Origin: Victivallales bacterium | GTDB taxonomy: Bacteria > Verrucomicrobiota > Lentisphaeria > Oligosphaerales > Oligosphaeraceae | DNA: 36,352 nucleotides | Direction: 5' to 3' | Assembly: GCA_017554445.1 (NCBI GenBank) | Contig: JAFZIJ010000019.1 | Coordinates: forward strand, 1 to 36,352 | Shown: positions 1-9,218 of the stretch, piece by piece | Layout: every line of letters begins with the position of its first letter | Position numbering within the stretch: position 1 is the first letter of the stretch | Position numbers and translations under genes: made by a program | Notes under the pieces: generated by a model | The model's database searches: none | Told to the model about the DNA's origin: nothing | What the model saw: the letters and a program-made list of their open reading frames with translations, nothing else

Positions 1-953
1 GCCAGTTCGTAAGTGATGATGCGTGCCGCATCATAGATATGCGCTTTGTCGAAGTCCGTGAGCGAGCCTTTGCAGTGCTGCTGATAGCCGTTGAGCAGTG
101 CAAAGCAAAAATCGACGTCAAAATAGATTTTCGTGAAATCAGTGCATTCTTCTCCGGCTGGATTGCAGCATGAGCGGAGGCAGTCGCCGATATCGTAAAG
201 GACGAGACCGGGCTTGACGGTATCAAGATCGATGATGGCGGTTCCTTTGGAGGTCGCGTCGTCGATCATGACATTTGCGGTCTTCGGATCGCCATGGATC
301 GGGCGGAGCTCCACTTCGCCTTTTGCTTTTGCGTCTTCAAGGAAACTGGACCATTCACGGCGCAGTTCAATGAATTTCATGACATTTTTGGCGACCTGCG
401 AGCTTTGGAGCCGTGCCTTTCCCGCTGGCGTGGCGAGTGCTTCATCCAGTTTTTTGAAATACTGCGGCGTAATATGGAAGCCGGGGAGGGTGTCGAACAA
501 TTGATCGCAGGGGAGGTCGGAAAGAATGTGATGGAAATTGCCGAGCACAGAACCGATTTCAAGGGCGTGGTTGATATTCTGGACGGCGTCGTAGGAATGT
601 GCGGAAGCAATGCGCGTGATGGCCCGCCAGTATTCTCCCTGATCGTCGACGATATAGTCCTTTCCAGATTTACTTGGAATGACTTTCGGCAACTGCCAGA
701 TGCGTTCTGCGTTGTCATGCTCCTCTCTGAGGCGCTGATGGGCGTGTTCCGTAACCAGATGCATATTCTGCATCAGTTCCACCGGCTTGGTGAACACAGT
801 TTTGTTGATGCGTTGGATGACGACCTTGTGTTCATCGAAGACGGTACGGAAGATGGCAATGTACGTGTCATTGACGTTGCCGCTGCCAAGCGGTTCGACG
901 CTGACAAGATAGCCTTCAATATCGAATTGCTGGGCGATGATTGCTGAAATCAT
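1..953 (-). CDS. Phosphotransferase-family sugar kinase, NahK/MdsC-like (partial at the window edge)
   Basis: Reading the minus strand from ATG at 953 gives an open frame to the window edge with no stop, so the C-terminus is missing. The protein begins MISAIIAQQFDIEGY and has a GSGNVNDTY nucleotide-binding loop. The catalytic segment HGDPKTANVMID is followed by IIDLDTVKPG and a YDIGD motif. These are the Brenner and DxD-type motifs of the aminoglycoside/choline phosphotransferase fold (APH). The form HGDxKxxNVMxD...DLDTVxPG is typical of the N-acetylhexosamine 1-kinase (NahK) and mucin-desulfatase MdsC-like subgroup, which phosphorylates amino sugars at C1. It lies downstream of the capsule phosphatase gene, across a gap of about 78 bp, in the same direction. 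The family is clear; the exact sugar substrate is inferred. Confidence 0.8.
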   Translation of the reverse strand, partial: MISAIIAQQFDIEGYLVSVEPLGSGNVNDTYIAIFRTVFDEHKVVIQRINKTVFTKPVELMQNMHLVTEHAHQRLREEHDNAERIWQLPKVIPSKSGKDYIVDDQGEYWRAITRIASAHSYDAVQNINHALEIGSVLGNFHHILSDLPCDQLFDTLPGFHITPQYFKKLDEALATPAGKARLQSSQVAKNVMKFIELRREWSSFLEDAKAKGEVELRPIHGDPKTANVMIDDATSKGTAIIDLDTVKPGLVLYDIGDCLRSCCNPAGEECTDFTKIYFDVDFCFALLNGYQQHCKGSLTDFDKAHIYDAARIITYEL

Positions 954-1031
954 ATTCTGCTATCCATGGTTAATGGTGTTGTAACGGAAGGAAGCCAGCT
1001 GGCGGCAATAAAGACACAGTTTTTTTGAAAA

Positions 1032-1760
1032 TCACTTGATTCCAAGAAGTTGCGCGGGCGTATCATGGGAGATAAGCGTCCAGGTGTCCTCTCCGAATGC
1101 TTCTGTGATTTTCTTCCGTGCATCAAACAGGCCAGCAGGGCGGTATTCAGGATGATGCGCGTCTGAACCGACGATAACCTGTTCCTTGGCGTACTCGATG
1201 AGCTTGAGGATGGCCTTGGGGATGGAGTTGTGGAGGAAGCCGCCTTTGAAGTTGTTGGAGTTGAATTGCAAATACAATCCCTTGTCCATCAAGTCTTTCA
1301 GAAAATCAATCTTCTTCAGGAAGCCGTCATAGCGTTCTGGATGCGCAAGAATCAGCGTGACGTTTTTGATTTGGGCGTTGAAGAGAAGGTTCGCCGCGAA
1401 ATCAAGATTGACGGTGAACGGAAGTTCCACGAGCATTGGGCGGTTCTTGACATCTGGATTACCGCAACGGCATTCCGGCGTCGCCAATGCGGAGTCCGAA
1501 GAATGGCCGTCAGCAGAGTATTCAAGGCCAGGAAGAACTGTCAGAGGAATTTGTTCATCCTTAAGGCGCTGACGGAATTCTCCAAGCAATTTGTCCCGCT
1601 TCGGTAGGAGGGCGGCGAGATCTGCACCGGAACCATGCGGTGTCGTCACGAGATGGGTGATGCCGAAATCCGCGCTTTGGCGGGCAAGCTTCATCGTCTC
1701 GTCCCAGTTTTGGGAACCGTCATCGATGCCGGGCAGTATGTGGATGTGGAAATCTATCAT
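1032..1760 (-). CDS. CpsB/YwqE-type PHP-domain protein-tyrosine phosphatase
   Basis: The 242-residue protein opens with the PHP metal-site motif MIDFHIHILPGIDDGS and continues with TTPHGSG, ILAHPERY and VGSDAHHPEYR. All are hallmarks of the manganese-dependent CpsB/CapC/YwqE family. Members dephosphorylate the tyrosine cluster of bacterial tyrosine autokinases and so control polymer length and export. It lies directly after such an autokinase with a gap of only 12 bp, the classic kinase-phosphatase pair. Length matches the family (about 240-255). No signal peptide is seen, so it should be cytoplasmic and act on the kinase tail. The call is firm; regulation of the polymer is inferred from the family and neighbours. 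Confidence 0.93.
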   Translation of the reverse strand: MIDFHIHILPGIDDGSQNWDETMKLARQSADFGITHLVTTPHGSGADLAALLPKRDKLLGEFRQRLKDEQIPLTVLPGLEYSADGHSSDSALATPECRCGNPDVKNRPMLVELPFTVNLDFAANLLFNAQIKNVTLILAHPERYDGFLKKIDFLKDLMDKGLYLQFNSNNFKGGFLHNSIPKAILKLIEYAKEQVIVGSDAHHPEYRPAGLFDARKKITEAFGEDTWTLISHDTPAQLLGIK

Positions 1761-1772
1761 GCGGAATGAAGG

Positions 1773-4040
1773 TTATTTCTTGGGGGCGGGAGGGGCTGCA
1801 TTATCCGCTTTATCCGACTTATCCGATTTGTCTGTTTCATTGTTGTTCGGGAGTTGGAGCTTGCGGTCGCTGTAACGGCTTCCTTTTCCGTATCCGTAAC
1901 CATAACCGTAACCATATCCATAACCGTAGCCATAACCATAGCCATACTTGTATCCATAGCCGTAGCCATACTTGGAGTAGGACGACTTGGGAACGTCCAC
2001 ATTATTGCAGATCAAGCCGGCGAGTTTGATATTCAACTGGAGCAGACGGTTGCGTAGATGCATGAGAACCGGCTTCGGCAAATAGAAGATACGGGATACG
2101 AGGATGAGCGAGACGTTCGGTTGAGCGATGAGCAACGTGTCGGAAACGGCGACAACTGGCGGCGTGTCGATGAACGTGATGTCGTATTCGGTCTGGACTT
2201 TTTCCAGAAGCTTCTGGAAGCTTACACTGCCGATAAGTTCGTTGGGGTTGGGGGGCAGAGGACCTGCGAGCGCGACATCGATCTTCAACTGGTCGATATG
2301 AATGACGACATCTTCCAGTTTGCAGTCACCGACGAGGACGTTACTGACACCTTGACGTTTCTTGACGTCTTCAGGCAGGAAATCCTTCAACAGACGATGG
2401 AGACGCGGCTTGCGGAGGTCGAGTTCAAGGAGGAGGATACGCTTATTGTCACGTGCAAAGCTTCTGGCGAGGTTGCATGTCGTGAAGGTCTTTCCTTCAT
2501 GCGGCAGGGCACTGGTGACGGCGATGATTTTCGTATTGCGCGTCATCATGGAAAGGTTCAAGCTTGTACGGATATCCCGGAATACTTCATCCACAGGCTC
2601 TTCACCATTACTTTGCAACAACTTGCCTTCAGGATCACTAAAGAGCGGGATGGAGCCGAAGACGGGGACGCTTTCATTGAAGGCCTGTGTGATCTGGCTG
2701 ATATCCGTGACTTTATTGTTGATGGAGACCAAGATGAAGGAGATGAGCGCGGCGAATGCAAGACCGCCGAGGAAGGCAAGACCGAGAACTTTCTTGGGTT
2801 GCGGGAAGACGGGTTTCTTTTCCGGCTTCGCATCGTTGATTTTGCTGATGTTGTAGTTGCCGATGGTCGTGGCGTCTGCGATCTGCAGTTCGTTGATACG
2901 ACTGGTGATCATGGTGATTGTTTCGTCCAGCTTGTCGCAGGCGGCTTCGCGCATGCGGTAATCGCCACCGATTTTATCCAGTTTGATGAGCTCCTGCTCT
3001 TTGTCGTTGATCTGGGCCTGAAGGGATTCGCAGCGTCTTTGTGCGCGTTGAAGCTTGAGTTTCAAGCCGTTGAGACTGACATCGACTTGTGCTTCGGAGG
3101 CGTCTTTGATCATCTGCTTGACTTCTTCATGGACCTTGACGGCCTTGTGCTCCATACTATAATTGGTAAGGAGTTCCGGAAGTTTCATCTGATGAGTGAG
3201 GAGAAGATGCTGGAGCGTGGAGAGGTTGCTGTTGCCATCCGGAATCAAGTAAGGGAGCATAACGACGGCATTGGCGCGGTTGTTGTTGACTTCATCCAGC
3301 GTGGTGGAGATTTCCTCACAATCCATCTTGGCATCGAAGAGTTTGGATTCCAGTTCATTCCGCTGATTGACAAGCGTGTTGTAACTCTGTTTCAGATCAT
3401 AGATGCCTTGTTCTTCCTTGAATTTCAGGAGATCTTCCATGGCTTTGTCGCGGTTGATCTGAACTTCCTTCAACTGGTCGCGCAGCAGGTTGGCACCAGT
3501 GCTGGAAATCGTGATTTTCCGCCTGTACATGAAATCCACATAGACTTCCGCGACGGTGTTGGCGAATTTTGCGGCCGCTTCCGGATTGAGGGATTTGACC
3601 GTGATGTTCACGAGATTTGTTCCGGGGATTCGGACAATGGACGGGATGCTGCAGCTGTTCGCCTCTTCTCCCAGCCGTTCATAGACTTTGGAGAGGACTT
3701 CGCTTGACTGGAGGACCTGAATTTGGGTTTTAATAAACGCTTCGCCGGCAATGCCGTAGGACGGATCGGCGATACCTTTCACGTCCAATGCGCGCATTTC
3801 ATTGCTGGCGATCATCATTTCAGCGGTGGAGCTGTAAATCGGGGTCGCCGTCCGAAGGAACAGTATGCCACCGGCAAGGAATAGAATCACAGCGGTTGGA
3901 TATAGCCACAAATATGGCCGGACAAATGTCGCGAAATATCCAAACAACGTCTGAAGAATATTGTCCTCATTCTCGGCGGAGGGCGAGGACATCTGCTGCT
4001 GCATTTGTTGCGGGATTTGCTGTGGTTGCTGTTCTGACAT
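1773..4040 (-). CDS. Wzc-like polysaccharide co-polymerase with tyrosine autokinase domain
   Basis: Starting at the ATG at 4040 (MSEQQPQQIPQQ) gives 755 residues; a TTG at 4088 would add 16. A Gln-rich N-terminus precedes TM1 (about residues 44-62), then a long Wzz-type coiled-coil periplasmic region, TM2 (about 418-440) and a cytoplasmic BY-kinase domain. Walker A is ALPHEGKTFTT, Walker A' is ILLLELDLRKP and Walker B is ITFIDTPP. In Walker A' the usual DxD is ELD, which is unusual. The C-terminus carries 16 tyrosines within 36 residues, mostly a (YG)n run, the expected autophosphorylation cluster in extreme form, and then a KSDKSDKAD tail encoded by a 9-bp repeat. The protein should control chain length and export of an extracellular polysaccharide with the Wza-like protein upstream and the PHP phosphatase downstream. 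Confidence 0.92.
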   Translation of the reverse strand: MSEQQPQQIPQQMQQQMSSPSAENEDNILQTLFGYFATFVRPYLWLYPTAVILFLAGGILFLRTATPIYSSTAEMMIASNEMRALDVKGIADPSYGIAGEAFIKTQIQVLQSSEVLSKVYERLGEEANSCSIPSIVRIPGTNLVNITVKSLNPEAAAKFANTVAEVYVDFMYRRKITISSTGANLLRDQLKEVQINRDKAMEDLLKFKEEQGIYDLKQSYNTLVNQRNELESKLFDAKMDCEEISTTLDEVNNNRANAVVMLPYLIPDGNSNLSTLQHLLLTHQMKLPELLTNYSMEHKAVKVHEEVKQMIKDASEAQVDVSLNGLKLKLQRAQRRCESLQAQINDKEQELIKLDKIGGDYRMREAACDKLDETITMITSRINELQIADATTIGNYNISKINDAKPEKKPVFPQPKKVLGLAFLGGLAFAALISFILVSINNKVTDISQITQAFNESVPVFGSIPLFSDPEGKLLQSNGEEPVDEVFRDIRTSLNLSMMTRNTKIIAVTSALPHEGKTFTTCNLARSFARDNKRILLLELDLRKPRLHRLLKDFLPEDVKKRQGVSNVLVGDCKLEDVVIHIDQLKIDVALAGPLPPNPNELIGSVSFQKLLEKVQTEYDITFIDTPPVVAVSDTLLIAQPNVSLILVSRIFYLPKPVLMHLRNRLLQLNIKLAGLICNNVDVPKSSYSKYGYGYGYKYGYGYGYGYGYGYGYGYGYGKGSRYSDRKLQLPNNNETDKSDKSDKADNAAPPAPKK
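1801..1827 (-). repeat. Nonamer tandem repeat within the kinase C-terminus
   Basis: Three 9-bp units (TTATCCGCT, TTATCCGAC, TTATCCGAT on the plus strand) lie in frame in the last codons of the autokinase and encode the repeated S/A-D-K/N tripeptides. The period matches the non-coding nonamer arrays found elsewhere in the window at gene ends. Confidence 0.7.
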
Positions 4041-4109
4041 TGATGGCTCTTTGCTTGTTCGTGCGGTATGGTGGATCGTTGAAACCAATAAACGAAAGAG
4101 TGGGGAAAA

Positions 4110-5192
4110 CTACCAGATGGACTCCTGGACGAAGATAATGTCGCCGTTGCGGAGCGTTTCGTCGCGTTCCATGTTTTCAATGGAAGTATAGAGTTTTTTC
4201 AGGTTGAGCTTCCTGATTTCCTTGTTGCGAATGAGCGTAATATCGTTCTGCTTGGCGACTTGTGTGAAGCCGCCTGCGAGGGCGATGGCCTGGGAGGCGG
4301 TGATCGTTTTGTCAGGCGGGAGGGTGAGCGGACCGGGCTTTCTGACTTCGCCGAGGACATAGATCTGTTCGGCGGCGCCGACGAGCACATAGTCACCGGG
4401 GGCGATGCGGACGTCATTTTCATAATTGCCAAGGACTTGCGACTTGAGCGAAGCGGAAATCATGTCCCGTTCGCCTTTGGCGTTTGCGCGAATGATGCAG
4501 ATATTGCCTGCGTCTGCGCCCGGTTTCATATTGCCTGCGCGGATGATGAGTTCGGAGACGAGCGGCGGACGCTGCGTGTCGATGAAAATGGTGGTCGGAT
4601 TGCCGACTTCGCCGGCGATGAAAACTGGCGGGGCTTTCGGAACGATGAGCGTGTCTTCCGGAAGGAGTTTGAAGTCGTCACCGCCGGACTGGCGGGAGAC
4701 GAGTGCGCTGACGTCGATCTTATGGCGGACAAGCTTGCCACCGGAACGTCTGAGGACGGCAACATTGTTGAGGTCCGCGCTTTCCGTGAATCCACCGGCC
4801 GCGCTGAGGGCCTGCAGGGCGGTCATGCGTCCATACGTGGGAAGTTCCATGGACTGCGAGGATTTGACTTCACCAAGAATATAGATGCGGCGGGGGCCCC
4901 AGTCTTGAACAAAGACATCGACATGGGGATCCTGGACTTGCTTGGCAAGGCGTTTTTCGATTTCCTCTGCGATGGCGCGGGCTGTCAGGCCGCTTGCCTT
5001 GATGGTGCCGCAGAACGGATAGCGGAAGGTCCCGTCTTCCTCGATGCGAATGACCTTGCTGAATTCCGAGACGCGGAAGACTTGGATGGATAGGACGTCG
5101 CCCGGCTGGAGGGTGGAGGCTTTCCAATCATCAGCATTCTGAGCCAACGTGAAACAGGAAATAAGAAGCAGGACGAGTGTCAGGTTGCGCAT
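4110..5192 (-). CDS. Wza-like outer-membrane polysaccharide export protein (SLBB domains)
   Basis: From ATG at 5192 the protein has 360 residues and starts with a signal peptide (MRNLTLVLLLISCFTLAQ). An in-frame TTG at 5246 would place 18 residues before the signal peptide, so the ATG is preferred. After the leader comes a Poly_export segment, LQPGDVLSIQVFRVSEF with the DGTFRYPFCGTI strand. Soluble ligand-binding (SLBB) repeats follow: RIYILGEVKSSQSMELP, PVFIAGEVGNPTTIF and QIYVLGEVRKPGPLTLP, each with a GGFT turn. No lipobox cysteine is evident, unlike E. coli Wza, and the C-terminus ends near FVQESIW. It should form the outer-membrane export ring working with the autokinase 69 bp downstream. 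Confidence 0.92.
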   Translation of the reverse strand: MRNLTLVLLLISCFTLAQNADDWKASTLQPGDVLSIQVFRVSEFSKVIRIEEDGTFRYPFCGTIKASGLTARAIAEEIEKRLAKQVQDPHVDVFVQDWGPRRIYILGEVKSSQSMELPTYGRMTALQALSAAGGFTESADLNNVAVLRRSGGKLVRHKIDVSALVSRQSGGDDFKLLPEDTLIVPKAPPVFIAGEVGNPTTIFIDTQRPPLVSELIIRAGNMKPGADAGNICIIRANAKGERDMISASLKSQVLGNYENDVRIAPGDYVLVGAAEQIYVLGEVRKPGPLTLPPDKTITASQAIALAGGFTQVAKQNDITLIRNKEIRKLNLKKLYTSIENMERDETLRNGDIIFVQESIW

Positions 5193-5242
5193 AATGGTTA
5201 TTCGTGGATTTTTATGACGTTTTATGATAAAGGAAAGAATTT

Positions 5243-6448
5243 TCAATAGGTGAGTTTGACTCCGAGCCAGATTTCATTGACTTCGTAGTCTCTGGACGGG
5301 AGGTATTTGTATTTTGTATGCTCGTATTCGTAGCCGAGATAGGTGGAGAAGCGTTCGGAGATTTTATAGTCCAGATTGGCGAAGGCGGTGTACTCCGTGG
5401 TGTCATATAGGGAGTTCCGTTCGTCTTGGACGTCTACGCTCACGCCAGGCGAGAAGGAAATTCTGCGGGTAATCTGCCAGGTGGCACGGAGGGAATTGAA
5501 ATATGCTACACGTCCGCCACGTCCTGAACCCGAATCTTCCCATTCAAGACTGGAAATATAGGAGAGGAAGAAATTGGAGACGGGATAATAGCGGAATGTC
5601 AAGTTGGCGACAGGTTCCCATTCACCATCGCCTTTGGTGTTTTTAGAACGTCCCTTGTATTCGGTACGGGATAAACCGCCGCCGAGATGGACGGAGAATT
5701 GTTTGCTTTGGCGATAGTCGATAAACGGCGCTATCGTGTAGGTTTTGGAATCGTCATGCGATTTGTTATTCGTATACTCGCGTTCTTTATAGGAACTGTT
5801 GATACCGAGTTTGATTTTTTCTGTCAAATTGTAGTATGGCGCGACTCCGAACGTGTATTTCTGGTAGGAATGGTTCTTGAATTCGGAATCTGTGTAGCGT
5901 CTGTTGTCATATTTCGCTGAAAAAGCTACACCCCAATGGGCAAATCGAAGCATATCATAGGTCACGCCAGCTGTATTGTCGATACGCTTGGCATGTTTTG
6001 TATTGGACGAATCGAATTTTTCATTGGCGCTGCGTGACGAGAGTGTGAACATGAGTCGGTCTTCGCCGAAGACGTCTACGCCGCCCAAGATAAACGGGGA
6101 AAGGTTCCATTTGAATTCGTTTTCATCATGGGAGTCCTTGTCGTAGTATTCGTAGGAGATATCTCCGACAAGGCCGTATTTCCCGTTTTCGTAGTTCTTG
6201 TACCAGTCAAGGGAGATGCCGGCTTCATTGATGAAGGAACCGATTTTGTTGGTCGCGGAATCATGGATGTTGTCGTTGTAGCGGATTTCCTCGAAAACAG
6301 AGAGAGTGAGTCTGTTCGGGATAGCCGCCGCGGCCGTCTCAAAATAGTCGCTCAGGAATGACTGGGCTTGGAGTTGAGACATGCAGATGCCTGAAAACAA
6401 GACAGCTGCTACGACTTTGAATGAACGGGAAATTCTCCTCATATCCAT
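5243..6448 (-). CDS. Outer-membrane beta-barrel protein of the export locus
   Basis: Starting at ATG 6448 (MDMRRISRSFK; a second ATG lies at 6442) gives about 401 residues. There is a signal peptide (VVAAVLFSGICMSQLQA/QS), then many alternating strands rich in Tyr, Phe and Lys, such as KYGLVGDISYEYYDKD and FFLSYISSLEWEDSG. The last residues are IWLGVKLTY, ending in an aromatic as outer-membrane barrels do. The length and repeated transmembrane-strand pattern resemble the beta-barrel porin-2/exopolysaccharide outer-membrane family found beside Wza-like genes. It probably helps export or anchor the polymer. The barrel assignment is firm; the specific family and role are inferred. Confidence 0.78.
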   Translation of the reverse strand: MDMRRISRSFKVVAAVLFSGICMSQLQAQSFLSDYFETAAAAIPNRLTLSVFEEIRYNDNIHDSATNKIGSFINEAGISLDWYKNYENGKYGLVGDISYEYYDKDSHDENEFKWNLSPFILGGVDVFGEDRLMFTLSSRSANEKFDSSNTKHAKRIDNTAGVTYDMLRFAHWGVAFSAKYDNRRYTDSEFKNHSYQKYTFGVAPYYNLTEKIKLGINSSYKEREYTNNKSHDDSKTYTIAPFIDYRQSKQFSVHLGGGLSRTEYKGRSKNTKGDGEWEPVANLTFRYYPVSNFFLSYISSLEWEDSGSGRGGRVAYFNSLRATWQITRRISFSPGVSVDVQDERNSLYDTTEYTAFANLDYKISERFSTYLGYEYEHTKYKYLPSRDYEVNEIWLGVKLTY

Positions 6449-6487
6449 GTTGTCGCCCCACAATGGTAAAAAATAAATGAAAAAAAA

Positions 6488-6522
6488 GGCTGGATTCCGG
6501 GATAAGAGGCCGGAAGCCAGCC
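6488..6522 (-). terminator. Rho-independent terminator after the small secreted protein gene
   Basis: A 13-bp stem with one mismatch (GGCTGGATTCCGG at 6488-6500 against CCGGAAGCCAGCC at 6510-6522) is followed on the minus strand by eight T residues (complement of 6480-6487). It lies 22 bp past the stop of the 6544-6978 gene and about 40 bp before the start of the barrel gene. Confidence 0.88.
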
Positions 6523-6543
6523 TAAATGATTAGTGCAAAACGA

Positions 6544-6978
6544 TTAGCGAGCGTTGACCGCGGGGTTGGTGCTCAGTGTGGGTTTTTCGACGGCGGCTTT
6601 GGGAATGTCTTCCTTGATGACAGAACCCGTCGTGGTGTCGGTTTCAATAATGGCGATGTTGTACTTGCCACCGGCGGCCTTGGTGACGGAGACATTTGCG
6701 AGCGCGTTGAGCTGCGCAACAGCGGCGGCGGCATAGCTCTTCAGCGTGGCGGTGTTGAGGGCCGTCTTGATGGCGTTCAGGATGACAGCCTTCTGTTTCT
6801 CTGTGGCGGTGTCGAGTTTGCTGAGCAGGTCGCAGGTTTCGGTTAGGTTACCGGACTTGATTTCGGCGGTGGCGATTTTCTTGATGGCGGTGGCGCTGTC
6901 GGAGACAGTCAACGCGTAGGCGCTGACGGAACCGAGCGCGAGGAATGCGACGAGCAGTGTTGCAATGTACTTCTTCAT
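6544..6978 (-). CDS. Small secreted protein of unknown function
   Basis: The 144-residue product has a textbook signal peptide (MKKYIATLLVAFLALGSVSAYA) and then a Thr/Ala-rich mature part of about 120 residues that looks helical at first (SATAIKKIATAEIKSG, LLSKLDTATEKQKAV). It ends in a strand-like portion (GGKYNIAIIETDTTTGS) and a Pro/Thr tail. I do not recognise a family. A good ribosome site (AGAGGTAGAGTC just before ATG 6978), a plausible promoter and a strong terminator suggest a highly expressed, separately transcribed gene inside the export locus. It might be a periplasmic or surface component tied to the polymer; this is inference from position only. Confidence 0.8.
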   Translation of the reverse strand: MKKYIATLLVAFLALGSVSAYALTVSDSATAIKKIATAEIKSGNLTETCDLLSKLDTATEKQKAVILNAIKTALNTATLKSYAAAAVAQLNALANVSVTKAAGGKYNIAIIETDTTTGSVIKEDIPKAAVEKPTLSTNPAVNAR

Positions 6979-7056
6979 GACTCTACCTCTTTTTGTTTTT
7001 GGGTTGTGGGAACTGGTTTATACTTTTGGACAATAAAAAATCAATCATTTACAATT

Positions 7057-7084
7057 AATATAGTTTTGTCTTTTCAATTGGCAA
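7057..7084 (-). promoter_or_regulatory. Putative sigma-70-type promoter for the small secreted protein gene
   Basis: On the minus strand TTGCCA (complement of 7079-7084) and TATATT (7057-7062) are separated by 16 bp in an AT-rich stretch. The predicted start leaves a leader of roughly 70 nt before the ATG at 6978. Confidence 0.4.
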
Positions 7085-7155
7085 ATCTTTTTTTTGTTTT
7101 TTTTTGATTTTTGCAAGAAAAAGCAATCCGGGGATATAAGCTGAAACAAACGTTT

Positions 7156-8022
7156 TCATGCGCTGACCAGTCTTTGGAGGTATTGACCGTATTCCGTTTT
7201 TAACAAATTCTCAATGGAATCAAGGACTTGGGCCTTCGTCATCCATTTATTCATAAAGGCAATTTCCTGCAGACAGGCGACCTGAAGCCCCTGGCGGGTT
7301 TCGATGGTGCGGATGAAATTGGCGGCGTCCAGGAGGGATTCATGGGTGCCCGTGTCAAGCCATGCGTATCCTCTGCCGAGGCGGACGACGCGGAGATCAC
7401 CGCGTCTGAGGTAGGCGTTGTTGACGTCCGTGATCTCCAATTCCCTTCTGGCGGAGGGCTTTAGAGATTTAGCGATGCCGATGACATCGTTGTCGTAGAA
7501 ATAAAGGCCTGTGACGGCGTAGTTGGATTTTGGATTCTGCGGCTTTTCCTCTATGGAGAGGGCTTTGAAATTCTCGTCGAATTCGACGACGCCGAAACGT
7601 TGCGGGTCTCGCACGTAGTATCCGAAGACGGTGGCTCCGGAGGTCTGGGCGGCGGCGCTTTGGACGAGATCTCCCAAGTTGGCTCCGTAGAAGATGTTGT
7701 CGCCGAGGATGAGGCAGACGTTGTCTTGCCCGATGAATTTTTCACCGATGATGAAGGCTTGCGCGAGGCCGTCGGGGCTCGGTTGGACGGCATAGGAGAG
7801 ATTGACGCCGAAGCGTGATCCGTCGCCGAGCAGTCGGATGAAGGCCGGTTGGTCTTCAGGCGTCGTGATGATGAGAATATCCCGTATGCCCGCGAGCATG
7901 AGGACGCTGACGGGATAGTAGATCATCGGTTTGTCATAGACGGGCAGGAGCTGCTTGGAAACTCCCATGGTGGTGGGATGCAGCCTTGTTCCTGCGCCGC
8001 CTGCGAGGACTATGCCTTTCAT
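7156..8022 (-). CDS. rmlA: Glucose-1-phosphate thymidylyltransferase
   Basis: The 288-residue protein has the nucleotidyltransferase signature [18 protein letters not shown], followed by [43 protein letters not shown] and the [20 protein letters not shown] segment. All are characteristic of RmlA/RfbA. It joins glucose-1-phosphate and dTTP to make dTDP-glucose, the first step to dTDP-sugars including dTDP-L-rhamnose. Length is typical (about 290). It follows rmlB in the same direction with an 80-bp gap. No rmlC or rmlD is visible in the window, so the final dTDP-sugar cannot be named. Confidence 0.96.
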   Translation of the reverse strand: MKGIVLAGGAGTRLHPTTMGVSKQLLPVYDKPMIYYPVSVLMLAGIRDILIITTPEDQPAFIRLLGDGSRFGVNLSYAVQPSPDGLAQAFIIGEKFIGQDNVCLILGDNIFYGANLGDLVQSAAAQTSGATVFGYYVRDPQRFGVVEFDENFKALSIEEKPQNPKSNYAVTGLYFYDNDVIGIAKSLKPSARRELEITDVNNAYLRRGDLRVVRLGRGYAWLDTGTHESLLDAANFIRTIETRQGLQVACLQEIAFMNKWMTKAQVLDSIENLLKTEYGQYLQRLVSA

Positions 8023-8102
8023 GGAAAATGTATTCTTTTTTAGGATTCTATATTATTATATGGTAAAGGAAGGATGGCGTTTGACAGCGCTGTGGTGATC
8101 GG

Positions 8103-9158
8103 TCACGCCTTCCCGCCAAGCCGTTGGCCGGCGTATTTCTTTTCACGGATGGGTTTCCACCACCATGCGTTGTCCAGATACCACTGGACGGTTTTGCGGA
8201 TGCCTGTGTCGAAGTTTTCCTCCGGCCGCCAGCCGAGGTCCTTCTGGAGCTTGTCCGAATCGATGGCGTAGCGGAGATCATGTCCGGGGCGGTCTGTGAC
8301 GAAGACGATTTGGTCGGAATATTTGCCTTGCGCTTTCGGGCGGAGGTCGTCGAGAATGTGGCAGATGGTATTGACGACTTCAAGATTCGTCCGTTCGTTA
8401 TGGCCGCCGATATTGTAGGTTTCTCCGGGGACGCCTTTTTCATTGATGAGCCAAAGAGCTTTGGCGTGATCTTCGACATAGAGCCAGTCCCGTACGTTCT
8501 CGCCTTTTCCGTAGATGGGCAGTTGCTTGCCGTCCAGCGCGTTGAGAATGACGAGCGGAATCAGTTTCTCAGGGAAGTGGAAGGGGCCGTAGTTGTTGGA
8601 GCAGTTGCTGATGAGCACGGGGAGGTTGAACGTGTGGCCCCATGCGCGGACAAGATGGTCGCTTGAAGCCTTTGAGGCGGAGTAGGGGGATTTGGGATCG
8701 TAGGGAGTTGTCTCCTTGAAGAAACCTGTTGCGCCGAGGCTGCCATAGACTTCGTCTGTGGAAATGTGTTGGAAACGAAAAGCTTTTTTGCGGTCATCAG
8801 GAAGAGGGCGCCAGTATTCGAGGGCGCATTGAAGGAGATTGGCGGTTCCAAGAACGTTGGTTTTGACGAAGCAGAGCGGATCATCGATGGAACGGTCCAC
8901 ATGGCTTTCGGCGGCCAGATGCATGATGGTGTCTGGCTGAAAGTCGTTGAAGAGGCGTTTGACGGCGACTGGATCACAGATATCTGCCTGTTCAAAATGG
9001 TAGAGCGGTGATTTTTCGACGGATTGGAGGCTTTCCAGATTGCCGGCGTATGTCAGTTTGTCAAGATTGACGACTTCCGCAAGGCGATTGCCGACAAGAT
9101 GCCGGATGAGAGCGGAACCGATGAAACCCGCACCGCCTGTCACGATGACTTTTTTCAT
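8103..9158 (-). CDS. rmlB: dTDP-glucose 4,6-dehydratase
   Basis: The 351-residue product has the NAD-binding Rossmann motif [10 protein letters not shown], then [12 protein letters not shown], the [10 protein letters not shown] segment, the catalytic [15 protein letters not shown] (YxxxK) and [14 protein letters not shown]. All are specific landmarks of RmlB/RfbB. It converts dTDP-glucose to dTDP-4-keto-6-deoxyglucose, using the product of the neighbouring rmlA gene. A ribosome site (AGGAGAAAAC) precedes the ATG at 9158. The length matches the family. It is a core part of the sugar supply for the export locus. Confidence 0.97.
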   Translation of the reverse strand: MKKVIVTGGAGFIGSALIRHLVGNRLAEVVNLDKLTYAGNLESLQSVEKSPLYHFEQADICDPVAVKRLFNDFQPDTIMHLAAESHVDRSIDDPLCFVKTNVLGTANLLQCALEYWRPLPDDRKKAFRFQHISTDEVYGSLGATGFFKETTPYDPKSPYSASKASSDHLVRAWGHTFNLPVLISNCSNNYGPFHFPEKLIPLVILNALDGKQLPIYGKGENVRDWLYVEDHAKALWLINEKGVPGETYNIGGHNERTNLEVVNTICHILDDLRPKAQGKYSDQIVFVTDRPGHDLRYAIDSDKLQKDLGWRPEENFDTGIRKTVQWYLDNAWWWKPIREKKYAGQRLGGKA

Positions 9159-9218
9159 GTTTTCTCCTGAAGTTATTATTATATTTTATAGTAGTATGCG
9201 AATGAAAAAGCGGTGCAA

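Noticed and set aside
2058..3707. 549-residue open frame on the plus strand
   Set aside because: It is the antisense shadow of the tyrosine autokinase, whose domains are all recognisable on the minus strand.
4260..5093. 277-residue plus-strand open frame
   Set aside because: Antisense to the Wza-like gene with its clear SLBB motifs; composition is typical of a shadow frame.
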